Assembly (NCBI GenBank): GCA_947501475.1
Contig: CANMWA010000005.1
Span: 124,001-188,000, forward strand
From: an uncultured Aquimarina sp.
GTDB taxonomy: Bacteria; Bacteroidota; Bacteroidia; Flavobacteriales; Flavobacteriaceae
Length of the DNA stretch: 64,000 nucleotides
Direction: 5' to 3'
Shown here: piece after piece, positions 16,886 through 25,913 of the stretch
Position numbering within the stretch: the first letter of the stretch is position 1
Layout: every line of letters starts with the position of its first letter
Translations under genes and position numbers: made by a program
The notes under the pieces: generated by a model
What the model saw: the letters and a program-made list of their open reading frames with translations, nothing else
Databases searched by the model: none
Told to the model about the DNA's origin: nothing

Positions 16886-17641
16886 TTATTTTATAATTAG
16901 ATGAGGAACATCTTTTAGTTTCCAGTCTATTACTAATCCACCAGCTAAAGATCTAGCTATTTCAGCTCCATACAAATATTCGCATAGGTATAGTGCAGCT
17001 TCAAAACTTTTGGCACCCCCGGCAGAAGTAATGTATTTTCCATCATGTACAAATAAAACTTCTTTTCTAATATCTAATTCAGGAAACATGGAATGCATTT
17101 TATCAATATCACTAGGAAACGTAGTAGAGACTACACTATCTAATACTCCTGCTTTTGCAAGAACAAAAGCACCATCGCAGTGAGAAGTCATGAATGTTGC
17201 CATTGTATCTACTTTTTTCACAAAATTAATCATTGCCTTGTCATCTAGATCTGTATCCAGATGATGTTCTGCACTAGGAACTACCAGAATGTCGATTTTT
17301 GGTAGAGAATCTTGTACATAATTATAATCAGGAATAATTCGTACTCCTTCAAAAGTTGTTATAGGATTATCAGTGTTAGCTACAGTAAAAACATTCATTT
17401 GTTTAATACCGTCTCGATACTGTGTGTGTTGAAAAATATCATAAGGAGCAGTAAATTCTGTATTATAAGTCCCATCCATAATTAGAAATGCAACATTATA
17501 GCGATTTGGCTTTAATTCGGGAAAAGTTTTTTTCTTTTTTTCAACGGTATTATTAGATGCATTATTCTGTTGGTCTTCTTTTTTTGTATCAGTACAACTC
17601 AGTAATGATATTATAATAATGGTGCAAAACAAATTTTTCAT
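16886..17641 (-). CDS. DJ-1/PfpI-family lipoprotein
   Basis: The protein is 251 residues. The lipobox is LLSC (Cys16), then a charged Asn/Lys linker (to about 45) and a class I glutamine-amidotransferase-like fold with the nucleophile Cys155 in SHCDGAFVLAKAGVLD. The early acidic residue in FLIMDGTYNTEFTAPYDIF is in the place of the DJ-1 glutamate. It probably sits in the outer membrane facing the periplasm, unlike most cytosolic relatives. Only 13 bp separate it from the MFS gene upstream, so the two are probably co-transcribed. The exact reaction is unknown. Confidence 0.85.
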   Translation of the reverse strand: MKNLFCTIIIISLLSCTDTKKEDQQNNASNNTVEKKKKTFPELKPNRYNVAFLIMDGTYNTEFTAPYDIFQHTQYRDGIKQMNVFTVANTDNPITTFEGVRIIPDYNYVQDSLPKIDILVVPSAEHHLDTDLDDKAMINFVKKVDTMATFMTSHCDGAFVLAKAGVLDSVVSTTFPSDIDKMHSMFPELDIRKEVLFVHDGKYITSAGGAKSFEAALYLCEYLYGAEIARSLAGGLVIDWKLKDVPHLIIK

Positions 17642-17654
17642 AATGATAAATACT

Positions 17655-18875
17655 TTATAATAAGGATGCTTTTTTTTCTATAGCTAATTTACGTTTTACA
17701 ATCAATAATAATACAGTTCCGATAACAGATATAAATGCCATAAAAAGCCAGCTATTATCAAACCCAAAATTTGCTATAAATTGCATCCCAGAGTTGTGGC
17801 CAAAAATGTGAGCGGCAGAAAAAGACATACTATACAATCCCATGTAAGCTCCTTGTTTACCCTTTTTTGCTCTGTCTAAAGCAAATGCATTTCCAAAAGG
17901 GAATGCTACCATTTCGCCTAGAGTAGCTATGATCATTCCGATAATCAATATGCCCGCCCATGGAGTTATTAGTAAAAGTATAAAACTTATACCAGTTAAA
18001 ATAAAGCCATAAATTACATTTCCAACTTTAGAAATATTAGTTTTCTCTAAATAAGCTATTAGAGGCATTTCAAACATGAAAATTAGAGCACCATTTAGAG
18101 CAAGTAATAAGCCAATGTTTTCTTCTGATAAGTGGTGAATCTTTTTGTAGTACAGGGGTATTGTAGAGAAATATTGAACAAATATAAACCCAAAAAGAGC
18201 TAATGAAATCAGAAAAATTATATAGGTATTATCTCGATGTGCAGGAACTGGATTATCGATAATAACTTCTTTGTCAAGTTCTCTTGCTTTTTTAGGATGT
18301 AGTGTTTGTGTCATTACAATCCCAGCAATAATACAAGTAATGCCATCTACCCAAAATAAGCCATAATATCCTATCGAAGCAATGATTAGACCACCCAATG
18401 CTGGCCCTGCGGAAAACCCTAGGTTAATAGCTAATCGAATAAAAGTGAGTGATCTGGTTTTGTTTTCTGGTTTACTATAAGCGCTTAATGCAACAAAAAA
18501 AGCTGGTCTTGCTGTATCTGCAATAGCAATAAGGACAAAGAAACTTATACAAATGCTCCAAAAACTAGAGAAATATTGAATAATCAAAAACGATACTCCA
18601 GTTAATACTAATGAGCCTAATATAACTTTATAGTACCCTATTTTATCACTTAGTTTACCGCCTAGCCATGCTCCACAAAAAGAGCCTAATCCATAACTTG
18701 TCATTACCCATCCAACTTCATGTAGAGAAAAACATAAATCGTCTGTTAGGTACAATGATAAAAATGGAATTACCATAGCACCTGTGCGGTTGATAAGAGT
18801 AATCAAGGCAAGCCACCATACCTCTCTTGATAACCCTGAAAAAGAGTCAATATAGTTAGATAAAATTCTTCGCAA
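17655..18875 (-). CDS. MFS transporter (drug/metabolite exporter type)
   Basis: This is a 406-residue inner-membrane carrier with twelve predicted helices. Motif A lies in the loop between helices 2 and 3 (GAWLGGKLSDKIGYYKVI), and helix 5 contains the motif C-like GPALGGLIIASIGY, typical of DHA1 antiporters. A central cytosolic loop (about 195-215) carries charged residues. It is first in a two-gene unit with the DJ-1-like lipoprotein. The substrate is not readable. Confidence 0.88.
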   Translation of the reverse strand: MRRILSNYIDSFSGLSREVWWLALITLINRTGAMVIPFLSLYLTDDLCFSLHEVGWVMTSYGLGSFCGAWLGGKLSDKIGYYKVILGSLVLTGVSFLIIQYFSSFWSICISFFVLIAIADTARPAFFVALSAYSKPENKTRSLTFIRLAINLGFSAGPALGGLIIASIGYYGLFWVDGITCIIAGIVMTQTLHPKKARELDKEVIIDNPVPAHRDNTYIIFLISLALFGFIFVQYFSTIPLYYKKIHHLSEENIGLLLALNGALIFMFEMPLIAYLEKTNISKVGNVIYGFILTGISFILLLITPWAGILIIGMIIATLGEMVAFPFGNAFALDRAKKGKQGAYMGLYSMSFSAAHIFGHNSGMQFIANFGFDNSWLFMAFISVIGTVLLLIVKRKLAIEKKASLL

Positions 18876-18959
18876 AGGGTTAAGATTTGTGTTTTTTGCT
18901 TAAAACGAAAGGCAAAAGTAGTTTTTTATCTACTATTTGAGTATAATTTTATTGAAATT

Positions 18960-18991
18960 AATTAGTTAACTAATTGTAAATTGTACTTTTG
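18960..18991 (+). promoter_or_regulatory. Promoter with overlapping 16-bp palindrome
   Basis: TACTTTTG (18984-18991) is a -7 box 18 bp before the GTG start of the DUF1684 gene. The perfect palindrome AATTAGTTAACTAATT (18960-18975) covers the -33 area and lies in the divergent gap with the MFS gene. It looks like a repressor operator; no regulator gene is adjacent. Confidence 0.5.
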
Positions 18992-19008
18992 CAAAAAAAA
19001 TAAGGGAA

Positions 19009-19623
19009 GTGTATAGGTTATTATTGATTTTGTTTTTTTTATTTGGAAAAGTTTCAAGTCAGGACTCTCCTGATGTGAGACGAGTACTACTTTTTCAGCA
19101 AAAATTGAACAAAGAATTTGCTACTGAAGAAACATCGCCTCTTGTCTTAAAAGAATTAAAAGATTTTAAATCATTAGATTTTTTTACAATTGATACTTCA
19201 TTTAGTATAAAAGCCAGGTTTATTCGCACACCTTACGAGACTCCTTTTATTATGAAAACTACTACAGGTAGCGAACCTGTGTATGTAAAATATGGAGAAG
19301 CCCATTTTGCGTTTCAGGAAAAGGAGTATATGTTGAATATTTATCAAAATCAAGGGCTTACATCACAGCCAGAGTACGAAGATTATTTATTTCTTCCATT
19401 CACTGATTTGACTAATGGAGAGTCAAGTTATGCAGGGGGGCGTTATATAGATTTAAAAATACCTGAAACAAATTCAATTTTTATTGATTTCAATACTTCA
19501 TATAATCCTTTTTGTGCATATAATGATCGGTATTCTTGTCCAATTCCACCAGAAGAGAATCATTTAGATTTTAAAGTATTGGCTGGTGTAAAAAAATATA
19601 AGAATCAACCCGAAAACGAATAA
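19009..19623 (+). CDS. DUF1684 exported protein
   Basis: The protein is 204 residues with a short signal peptide (ending near KVSSQ). DUF1684 blocks are clear: an N-terminal helix with RVLLFQQKLNKEFA, FYFDIDTSF-like strand, YVKYGEAHFAFQ, EDYLFLPFTDLTNGESSYAGGRYIDL and the terminal NPFCAYNDRYSCPIPPEENHL motif. Family members are secreted or lipid-anchored with unknown activity. The GTG start is supported by the promoter box 18 bp upstream and the lack of any other start before the signal peptide. Confidence 0.85.
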   Translation: MYRLLLILFFLFGKVSSQDSPDVRRVLLFQQKLNKEFATEETSPLVLKELKDFKSLDFFTIDTSFSIKARFIRTPYETPFIMKTTTGSEPVYVKYGEAHFAFQEKEYMLNIYQNQGLTSQPEYEDYLFLPFTDLTNGESSYAGGRYIDLKIPETNSIFIDFNTSYNPFCAYNDRYSCPIPPEENHLDFKVLAGVKKYKNQPENE

Positions 19624-19648
19624 AGCGCTCCAAGATATAGGAACGCTT
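19623..19648. terminator. Possible weak terminator between convergent genes
   Basis: AAGCG (19623-19627) and TCC pair with GGA and CGCTT (19644-19648) around a bulge; the T-run is poor. Confidence 0.3.
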
Positions 19649-19674
19649 CATATCAAAATAAATTAAATTTCGTA

Positions 19675-20829
19675 TTAGAATTTATAAATAGCTCCCACTA
19701 CAAAAGAAGAAAGACTTTTGGTTAATTCTCCATCATTATCAATAAAGAAATCTTCAGATGTAGAGTCAACTCTCAATTCTGGTTTAAAAGTCAAGTCACC
19801 AACAGTATAGCTACCTGTTAGCGTTGCGGCGATTACATTACCATCTCCCTCATCATCTAGCCCAATCACAGCATCTAGGCCACCATTATATACCGAGAAA
19901 TATTCTCCTCTTAATCCCAATGTAAATTTTTCTGAGGTTTTGTACTGTGGATATAAAGCTACACCATAAAATCCAGAAGCATCACCATCTTCTTGAGGCT
20001 CTGTAGATAAATAAGTAGTGTTTATTCCAAGATAAAAATCTTCGGCTACATCCCATCCTGTGGTAAGATCGGCTTGAAATGTTGGTCCAACTTCTCCTGG
20101 CTCTCCTTCGTTTCCATATCTAAAATTTAAATATGCACTTCCTTTATCAGCAGAGTATCCTACTTGTGCTCCCACAATGTATGTATCAAAAGGATTATTT
20201 TCTGTATAATCAGTTGGATTCATAACGGCTAACATTGCAGACCATTTTTCATTAAGAGTAAAATCAGCTTTTAGGCCTGTATGAGAAAAAGGTCCGTAAG
20301 AAAACATATACGATGTAGAGTAGTTAAAATTACCAGTAGGCGAGATTACTTCATACCCTAAAAATGTATTGAAATTACCTACAGTTAGTGTTACTTTTTC
20401 TGATACATTCCAGTATGCATACAATTGATTAACAACTTGTGCAGAACCATCTGAAAGAAATACGGCATCTTCACCTCTAGGGCCAAATACAAGATCAGCT
20501 ACAAACCCTGCTTTTTCACCTTCATATCCCAAAATTACATTGGCCATTCCTAGTGCAAATCCTGATTTGTTAGCAAAGGATGTTTGTGGTGCTAAGAATT
20601 GGTATGCACCATTATTATCTCCTTCTCCTGTAGGATCAATACCTCTATTTGGCGCTCCGATATTGTATCTGTAGTACCCATCTACAGAACCTGATACGGT
20701 TACTTTGGATAATAATTTTTCGACAGTTGATTCTGTATCTTCTTCTTGTGCGACTGCATTAAAACATAATAAGGCAAAAGCTAAAAAAGATACTTTTTTT
20801 AAAAAATTTGTTACGGTTTTTGTTTTCAT
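19675..20829 (-). CDS. Outer-membrane beta-barrel porin
   Basis: This is a 384-residue exported barrel. The signal peptide ends at about NAVAQ, a short acidic linker follows, then alternating beta strands beginning VTVSGSVDGYYRYNIG and ending in a terminal strand with the C-terminal aromatic IYKF. The family is the porin-like barrel often found next to ammonium transport genes in Flavobacteriia, which agrees with the P-II gene upstream. ATG 20829 gives the standard signal peptide MKTKTVTNFLKKV; ATG 20838 would add three residues. Confidence 0.85.
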   Translation of the reverse strand: MKTKTVTNFLKKVSFLAFALLCFNAVAQEEDTESTVEKLLSKVTVSGSVDGYYRYNIGAPNRGIDPTGEGDNNGAYQFLAPQTSFANKSGFALGMANVILGYEGEKAGFVADLVFGPRGEDAVFLSDGSAQVVNQLYAYWNVSEKVTLTVGNFNTFLGYEVISPTGNFNYSTSYMFSYGPFSHTGLKADFTLNEKWSAMLAVMNPTDYTENNPFDTYIVGAQVGYSADKGSAYLNFRYGNEGEPGEVGPTFQADLTTGWDVAEDFYLGINTTYLSTEPQEDGDASGFYGVALYPQYKTSEKFTLGLRGEYFSVYNGGLDAVIGLDDEGDGNVIAATLTGSYTVGDLTFKPELRVDSTSEDFFIDNDGELTKSLSSFVVGAIYKF

Positions 20830-20873
20830 AATAAACATTAATTACGGTGATAATTTGTTTTTAATTGGAACCG

Positions 20874-20903
20874 TAAAAGTATGTTAAAATGATTTTACCC
20901 CAA
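20874..20903 (-). promoter_or_regulatory. Promoter of the porin gene
   Basis: On the minus strand TTG (20901-20903), 19 bp, then TACTTTTA (20874-20881). An inverted repeat ACCCC/GGGGT (about 20897-20916) overlaps the -33 area and may be an operator. Confidence 0.45.
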
Positions 20904-21084
20904 TAAAAAAAGGGGTACATGATGTAATTTTTATGTTTTTTTGATTTTATACCCTAAAAAAATTGAGGTTTTTCTTTTATTTAGCTAAAATTTGAGAATT
21001 TGAAAGCTATTTTTTCAAAACTAAAGCGTAATTGATCTAAAAAGATAATTTAAATAAGGTTTTTGAAAATGTTTTTGAAAGAAA

Positions 21085-21423
21085 TTAATTTAAAGCTTGA
21101 TTGTTTTTTTCACCTGTTCGGATTCTATAAGAGGATTGTATTTCTGACACAAATATTTTTCCATCTCCTACTTCTCCAGTTTTTGCAGCTTCAATAATAG
21201 CATGGACGGCTCTTTCTTCAAACTCGTCGGATACAACAATAGATATAAGCCGGCGTTGAATATCTGAAGTGCTATAGGATATTCCTCTATATACTTGCCC
21301 TTTTTTTTCATTACCAACACCAGTAACATCCCAATATGTGAAAAAATTGACTTCAATTTCATGTAAAGCTTCTTTTACCGCTTTGAATTTTGATTTTCGG
21401 ATAATAGCTTCAATCTTTTTCAT
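21085..21423 (-). CDS. P-II nitrogen regulatory protein
   Basis: This is a 112-residue P-II protein. It keeps the ferredoxin-like fold, the T-loop (about 37-55: GNEKKGQVYRGISYSTSD) with a tyrosine at residue 50 in the place of the uridylylated Tyr51, the B-loop KTGEVGDGKIFV, and the C-loop RIRTGE. It senses ATP/ADP and 2-oxoglutarate and usually controls AmtB or glutamine synthetase. No amt gene is next to it; the porin downstream is the only nitrogen-linked neighbour. It lies 41 bp after crcB. Confidence 0.92.
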   Translation of the reverse strand: MKKIEAIIRKSKFKAVKEALHEIEVNFFTYWDVTGVGNEKKGQVYRGISYSTSDIQRRLISIVVSDEFEERAVHAIIEAAKTGEVGDGKIFVSEIQSSYRIRTGEKNNQALN

Positions 21424-21464
21424 GTATGCTTTTGTTAGATATGGGTTGTTGAATTTGTATTATA

Positions 21465-21830
21465 TTATTTTGCTATAAACATACCTAAAAATACAAAAAG
21501 GAATCCGATTACAAACGAACCAATTGTATAGATTAAAAAAGTAACAAAATCACCCGATTTTAGTAATACATGATTTTCATAGGCAAAAGTCGAAAACGTG
21601 GTCAATCCACCACAAAAGCCTGTTGCAAGAAATAGAACAGTGTTTTGGGATACCATATTGTTTTTTAGTGCAAGTCCAAGGATAATACCAATAAAAAGAC
21701 TTCCTAAAACATTGGCAGTAAAAGTTCCGTAAGGAATTCCTGTTGATGTACTATTTAAGTATTTACTAATTAAAAAACGTGCTACACTACCAGTCCCACC
21801 GCCAATAAATACTAAAAGGATTTGTTTCAT
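21465..21830 (-). CDS. crcB: Fluoride exporter CrcB/Fluc
   Basis: This is a 121-residue four-helix membrane channel that forms antiparallel dimers and lets fluoride out. Signatures: GGGTGSVARFLIS in helix 1, the conserved Asn in TANVLGSLFIG, and GGLTTFSTFAYE with the phenylalanine-box residues and sodium-site backbone. There is a single copy, so it must homodimerise. I looked for a fluoride riboswitch upstream and saw none. Confidence 0.95.
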   Translation of the reverse strand: MKQILLVFIGGGTGSVARFLISKYLNSTSTGIPYGTFTANVLGSLFIGIILGLALKNNMVSQNTVLFLATGFCGGLTTFSTFAYENHVLLKSGDFVTFLIYTIGSFVIGFLFVFLGMFIAK

Positions 21831-21844
21831 TATATGTTAACTTG

Positions 21845-21877
21845 AAAATGGCACTCTATATATTAGAATGCCATTTT
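21845..21877 (-). terminator. Terminator after the SRPBCC/GyrI-like gene
   Basis: AAAATGGCA pairs with TGCCATTTT and the inner TCTA with TAGA, one mismatch between them; it sits in the gap between this gene and crcB. Confidence 0.55.
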
Positions 21878-21886
21878 TGTATTGAT

Positions 21887-22921
21887 TTATTTTACGGGGA
21901 TATAGATTTCTGTAATCCATTCTGAAGGATTTGGTTGTACTCCAGGGTCGGTTTTATAAACTTCAAAAGCTGGTGATTCGGCAGCGGGTTCAAGACTGTT
22001 TTCTGTAATGTATTTGTATCCAGCCTCCCAAGCTTCTTTTAAATTGATATAATCACCTTTTAGTGTGGTTTTTACTACTTTTTGTTTAGGTAAGAAATCA
22101 CAAAGTACTGAGCTGTCTTTTGGAATTACAACTTTATCTCTCGTTGGTATAGCTGTAGAAAAAATTGTGGTTCCTTGTTCTGGATTAAATTCATTATACA
22201 AAGTAAATGGCATCCCCGTTTGCGGAAGATTATTTTGTATCATGTATGCCTTTACTGCAGGTAGCATTTGTTCCATTTTTTTTGACATACCAGCAATAGA
22301 TGATGCAGTAGCACTGTACATATAATACCCTCCTTCATGCTCTGTAACACCATCAACATTAATAGTGTATTCTTTCATTTTTTCTTTAGCATAAATGTCA
22401 AGTTTTTCAAGACCTCTTTGATACATGGGTCTTAACATTTTTGATATAGTACTATCCTGAGTAGCCCAAAAAGCTTTTTCCATAAAAGACTGCTTTCCTT
22501 TCATTCCCCAGGTAACTTTGGTTTTCTTTCCTTCTACTTTTTCAAATTTCCAATACACATCACTTTTACTTTCTCCCATTGGTGTTATAAAAGTTATGTC
22601 TTGATCAATACTTGAAAATGGCGAGGCTTTTTTTGTTTCCATTTTACCATCTCCTTGTGTTTCACTTTTCCAGCTATAATAAGCACCTTCACCACTAGTC
22701 TTTTCTGGATACTCCATGATAAGGTCATCAGATTCATCCATCCATGGTCCCCATTTGTCCCAGGTTTTATATTCATTTATAGTGTTGAATAACAGCTCGT
22801 CTGGAGCATCGATAACTCTGCTCTCTTCAACTTGAAATTCACCATCAATTGTAGCTACGTATACTGCACCCCCAATAATTACTAATAATAATAGGAAAAA
22901 TAAATATTTGATTATTTTCAT
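21887..22921 (-). CDS. SRPBCC (polyketide-cyclase) plus GyrI-like domain protein, membrane-anchored
   Basis: The protein is 344 residues. An N-terminal helix (about 4-24) anchors it. An SRPBCC lipid/ligand-binding domain (about 30-180: VEESRVIDAPDELLFNTINEYKTWDKWGPW) is followed by a GyrI-like effector-binding domain (about 190-344), as found in AraC-type regulators, but no DNA-binding part. It presumably binds a hydrophobic small molecule at the membrane; the ligand is unknown. It is the first gene of a minus-strand series with crcB and P-II, but separated from them by a terminator. Confidence 0.8.
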   Translation of the reverse strand: MKIIKYLFFLLLLVIIGGAVYVATIDGEFQVEESRVIDAPDELLFNTINEYKTWDKWGPWMDESDDLIMEYPEKTSGEGAYYSWKSETQGDGKMETKKASPFSSIDQDITFITPMGESKSDVYWKFEKVEGKKTKVTWGMKGKQSFMEKAFWATQDSTISKMLRPMYQRGLEKLDIYAKEKMKEYTINVDGVTEHEGGYYMYSATASSIAGMSKKMEQMLPAVKAYMIQNNLPQTGMPFTLYNEFNPEQGTTIFSTAIPTRDKVVIPKDSSVLCDFLPKQKVVKTTLKGDYINLKEAWEAGYKYITENSLEPAAESPAFEVYKTDPGVQPNPSEWITEIYIPVK

Positions 22922-23108
22922 GTTAGTTAGTTTAGATTGTTTGATTAGCTAATATAACTAATTTTTGCCTCCTATTATTTTGTTACATTTGTCAAAACAA
23001 TTAAATACTCAGCATGAAATGGTCTATAATCAGGATTTTAAGCTAAATCTTAAAATGATTACTATAATATGTTCCATTTCATATATTAAAAACAATAAAC
23101 CTTAACAG

Positions 23109-25154
23109 ATGAAACTTAATAGAATATTATTTTTTATTGCAATTACAAGTGTATTAGTGGCTTGCAAAAAAGATCCAAAAGTACAGGATCAGATTAATCA
23201 AGCAGAAGAAGAAAAAATAGAAGAGAAGTTTGACTATGTTGTTGAACAATTTGCAGATTTAAAAATCTTGAGGTATCAGATTTCAGGATGGGATAATCTC
23301 ACCATAAAAGAACAAAAATTGGTGTATTATCTTACACAAGCTGGATTAAGTGGGCGAGATATCATGTGGGATCAAAATTATCGCTATAACCTTACCATAA
23401 GAAAAGCCCTAGAGAAAGTCTATAAATCGTATGATGGGGATAAAGGAACTGACGATTGGAAAGCTTTTGAAATCTACTTAAAGCGTGTTTGGTTCTCAAA
23501 TGGGATACACCATCATTATAGTAATGACAAAATCAAACCAGAGTTTAGTCAGGATTATTTTAGCTCTTTGCTTGCTGCTACTTCTATCGAAGTGCCAAAA
23601 GAAGTATATGAAGTTATTTTTAATGACAAAGATGCTAAAAAAGTAAATCAGGCAAAAGGAATAGATAACGTAGCATTGTCTGCAGTTAATTTTTATGGAC
23701 CAGGAGTAACTAATACAGACGTTGAGTCATTTTATGGAAAAATGAAATCTCCTAACCCAGATAAACCATTGTCATATGGACTTAATTCTCAACTAGTAAA
23801 AGAAAATGGTCAGCTTAAAGAAAGAGTGTATAAATCAGGAGGACTCTACGGATCAGCAATCGATGAAATCGTTAAATGGTTAGAAAAAGCAAAAGAAGTA
23901 GCCGAAAATAAAGCACAAGGTGATGCTTTAGAGTTGCTTATCAAATATTATAAAACAGGAGATTTACAAACCTGGGATGATTATAATGTTGCCTGGACCG
24001 CAGCAACCGAAGGAAATATAGACTATATCAATAGTTTTATTGAAGTATACAATGATCCTCTAGGGTATAGAGGTTCTTATGAGACAATAGTGCAGATCAA
24101 AGATTTCGATATGTCTAAAAAGATGTCTGTATTGTCTGAAAACGCTCAATGGTTTGAAGATGAATCACCTTTAATGGATGAGCATAAGAAAAAGAATGTT
24201 GTTGGGGTTAGTTATAAAGTAGTAGCTGTAGCAGGAGAAGCAGGTGATGCTTCACCAAGTACACCTATTGGGGTTAATTTACCCAATGCAAATTGGATTA
24301 GAGCAGCGGTAGGTTCTAAATCTGTGTCACTTGGTAATATTATCGGTGCTTATAATAATGCAGGAGGTTCTGGACGATTAAAAGAGTTCGTTCATGATGA
24401 TGAAGAATTTGAATTAGAAGAAAAATATGGGCAATTAGCCGATAAGTTACATACTGCTTTGCATGAAGTGGTTGGGCATGCTTCAGGGCAATTAAATCCT
24501 GGTGTTGGCGAAACCAAAGAAACACTTAAAAATTATGCTTCTACCATGGAAGAAGGTCGTGCAGATTTAGTAGGATTGTATTATCTAATGGATCCAAAAT
24601 TACAAGAACTTGGTTTAGTTGAAGATTGGGAAAAGACAGGTAAAGCTGCATACGATGGTTATATTAGAAATGGTTTGATGACTCAGTTAATACGCTTAAA
24701 TATTGGTGATGATGTAGAAGAGGCTCATATGAGGAACAGACAATGGGTAAGTGCTTGGGCATATGAGAAAGGTACTAAAGATAATGTAATCGAGAAAGTA
24801 ACCAGAGATGGAAAGACCTACTTCGATATTAAAGATTATAAGAAATTACGTGATATTTTTGGACAGTTGCTACGCGAAACACAACGTATCAAATCTGAAG
24901 GTGATTATAAAGCAGCAGAAGCTTTGGTAGAAGGATATGGGGTTAAAGTAGATCAGGCAATACATGCTGAAGTGTTAAAACGTAATGAGCAGTTTACTTC
25001 TGCACCTTATAGTGGTTTTGTAAACCCAGTTTTGGTGCCAGAAATGGATGAAAATGGTGAGATTACTGAAATCAAGGTAACTCAACCTGTAGATTTTACT
25101 TCTCAAATGTTAGAATATAGTAAGAGCTATAATTTCTTACCAGAGGTGAATTAA
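23109..25154 (+). CDS. M49 family (dipeptidyl-peptidase 3-like) zinc peptidase, lipoprotein
   Basis: The protein is 681 residues. The lipobox LVAC (Cys19) marks export and lipidation. The zinc site is HEVVGH (about residue 450) with the second motif EEGRAD (about 481), the HExxGH/EExRAD pair typical of M49 enzymes. The family removes dipeptides from peptide N-termini; bacterial exported members probably feed on oligopeptides. Length matches the bacterial DPP3 family. A strong terminator follows. Confidence 0.9.
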   Translation: MKLNRILFFIAITSVLVACKKDPKVQDQINQAEEEKIEEKFDYVVEQFADLKILRYQISGWDNLTIKEQKLVYYLTQAGLSGRDIMWDQNYRYNLTIRKALEKVYKSYDGDKGTDDWKAFEIYLKRVWFSNGIHHHYSNDKIKPEFSQDYFSSLLAATSIEVPKEVYEVIFNDKDAKKVNQAKGIDNVALSAVNFYGPGVTNTDVESFYGKMKSPNPDKPLSYGLNSQLVKENGQLKERVYKSGGLYGSAIDEIVKWLEKAKEVAENKAQGDALELLIKYYKTGDLQTWDDYNVAWTAATEGNIDYINSFIEVYNDPLGYRGSYETIVQIKDFDMSKKMSVLSENAQWFEDESPLMDEHKKKNVVGVSYKVVAVAGEAGDASPSTPIGVNLPNANWIRAAVGSKSVSLGNIIGAYNNAGGSGRLKEFVHDDEEFELEEKYGQLADKLHTALHEVVGHASGQLNPGVGETKETLKNYASTMEEGRADLVGLYYLMDPKLQELGLVEDWEKTGKAAYDGYIRNGLMTQLIRLNIGDDVEEAHMRNRQWVSAWAYEKGTKDNVIEKVTRDGKTYFDIKDYKKLRDIFGQLLRETQRIKSEGDYKAAEALVEGYGVKVDQAIHAEVLKRNEQFTSAPYSGFVNPVLVPEMDENGEITEIKVTQPVDFTSQMLEYSKSYNFLPEVN

Positions 25155-25174
25155 GAATACTAATAAAATTAGAT

Positions 25175-25211
25175 AAAAAAAAGAACCATGAATCCCATGG
25201 TTCTTTTTTTT
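25175..25211. terminator. Bidirectional terminator
   Basis: AAAAAAAAGAACCATG (25175-25190) and CATGGTTCTTTTTTTT (25196-25211): a perfect 16-bp stem with AATCC loop, serving the M49 gene and the small minus-strand gene at 25214. Confidence 0.9.
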
Positions 25212-25213
25212 AT

Positions 25214-25402
25214 CTAATTTTTTAAATATGTTTTTAGGGCAAACAATAATAGTACAAAAGCAATAAACCCAATTAAAATAAAGATACTGCCTTTGTAATA
25301 TTTGCGATGTAGTTTGATGTCTTTTCGGTAACTGAATATCATTAAAATGATAAAAGCTACTACAAAAAATCCTGCAAATATTAACTGACCTTGACTGAAC
25401 AT
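25214..25402 (-). CDS. Small two-helix membrane protein
   Basis: The protein is 62 residues with two hydrophobic helices (about 8-24 and 39-57) separated by a basic loop YRKDIKLHRKYYKG, so both ends face the periplasm. A TATCTTTG promoter box 19 bp upstream and a terminator at the other end support a real single gene. Function unknown. Confidence 0.7.
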   Translation of the reverse strand: MFSQGQLIFAGFFVVAFIILMIFSYRKDIKLHRKYYKGSIFILIGFIAFVLLLFALKTYLKN

Positions 25403-25420
25403 ATTTTGTTATTTTTACGG

Positions 25421-25428
25421 CAAAGATA
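25421..25428 (-). promoter_or_regulatory. -7 promoter box TATCTTTG
   Basis: It is an exact TAnnTTTG on the minus strand, 19 bp before ATG 25402. Confidence 0.5.
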
Positions 25429-25446
25429 AATCATAAAAAAAGATTC

Positions 25447-25833
25447 ATGAAAGATAAAATTGCTGCAGTACAAGAATTTCATACTGCATTCGAAATAGGA
25501 TATAAAAATGAGCCTATTGCCGATTTGGGCAAAGCCAAAAATACGCTTCGTTTTAACTTAATGAAAGAAGAAAATGAAGAATATCTTGAAGCAGCTCAAA
25601 ATAATGATTTGGTCGAAGTAGCTGATGCTTTAGGAGATATGTTATATATTTTATGCGGAACTATAATTGAGCACGGAATGCAGCACAAGATCGAAGAAGT
25701 GTTTAATGAAATTCAACGCAGTAATATGAGTAAATTAGGAAAAGATGGCAACCCTATTTATCGCGAAGATGGTAAAGTACTTAAAGGTCCAAATTATTTC
25801 AAACCAAACATCAAAGAAATACTAGATAAGTAA
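25447..25833 (+). CDS. MazG-like nucleotide pyrophosphohydrolase
   Basis: This is a 128-residue all-alpha NTP pyrophosphatase. The metal site is formed by EENEEYLEA (residues 38-46) and EVADALGDMLY (about 57-67), the EExxE...ExxD pattern. Members hydrolyse nucleoside triphosphates to monophosphate and PPi, usually for house-cleaning. The C-terminal segment PNYFKPNIKEIL is typical of the short Bacteroidota and phage form. Single gene with its own terminator. Confidence 0.88.
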   Translation: MKDKIAAVQEFHTAFEIGYKNEPIADLGKAKNTLRFNLMKEENEEYLEAAQNNDLVEVADALGDMLYILCGTIIEHGMQHKIEEVFNEIQRSNMSKLGKDGNPIYREDGKVLKGPNYFKPNIKEILDK

Positions 25834-25840
25834 ACAAAAA

Positions 25841-25877
25841 ATAAAACTCCCAAAGATTGTTCTTCGGGAGTTTTATT
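25841..25877. terminator. Bidirectional terminator
   Basis: ATAAAACTCCC (25841-25851) pairs with GGGAGTTTTAT (25866-25876) between convergent genes. Confidence 0.85.
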
Positions 25878-25913
25878 ATACTGATTCGTAATTCTGAATT
25901 CGTAATTCAAAAA

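Noticed and set aside
21831..21886. Fluoride riboswitch before crcB
   Set aside because: The gap is only 56 bp and is filled by a terminator hairpin; none of the conserved fluoride-riboswitch blocks are seen.
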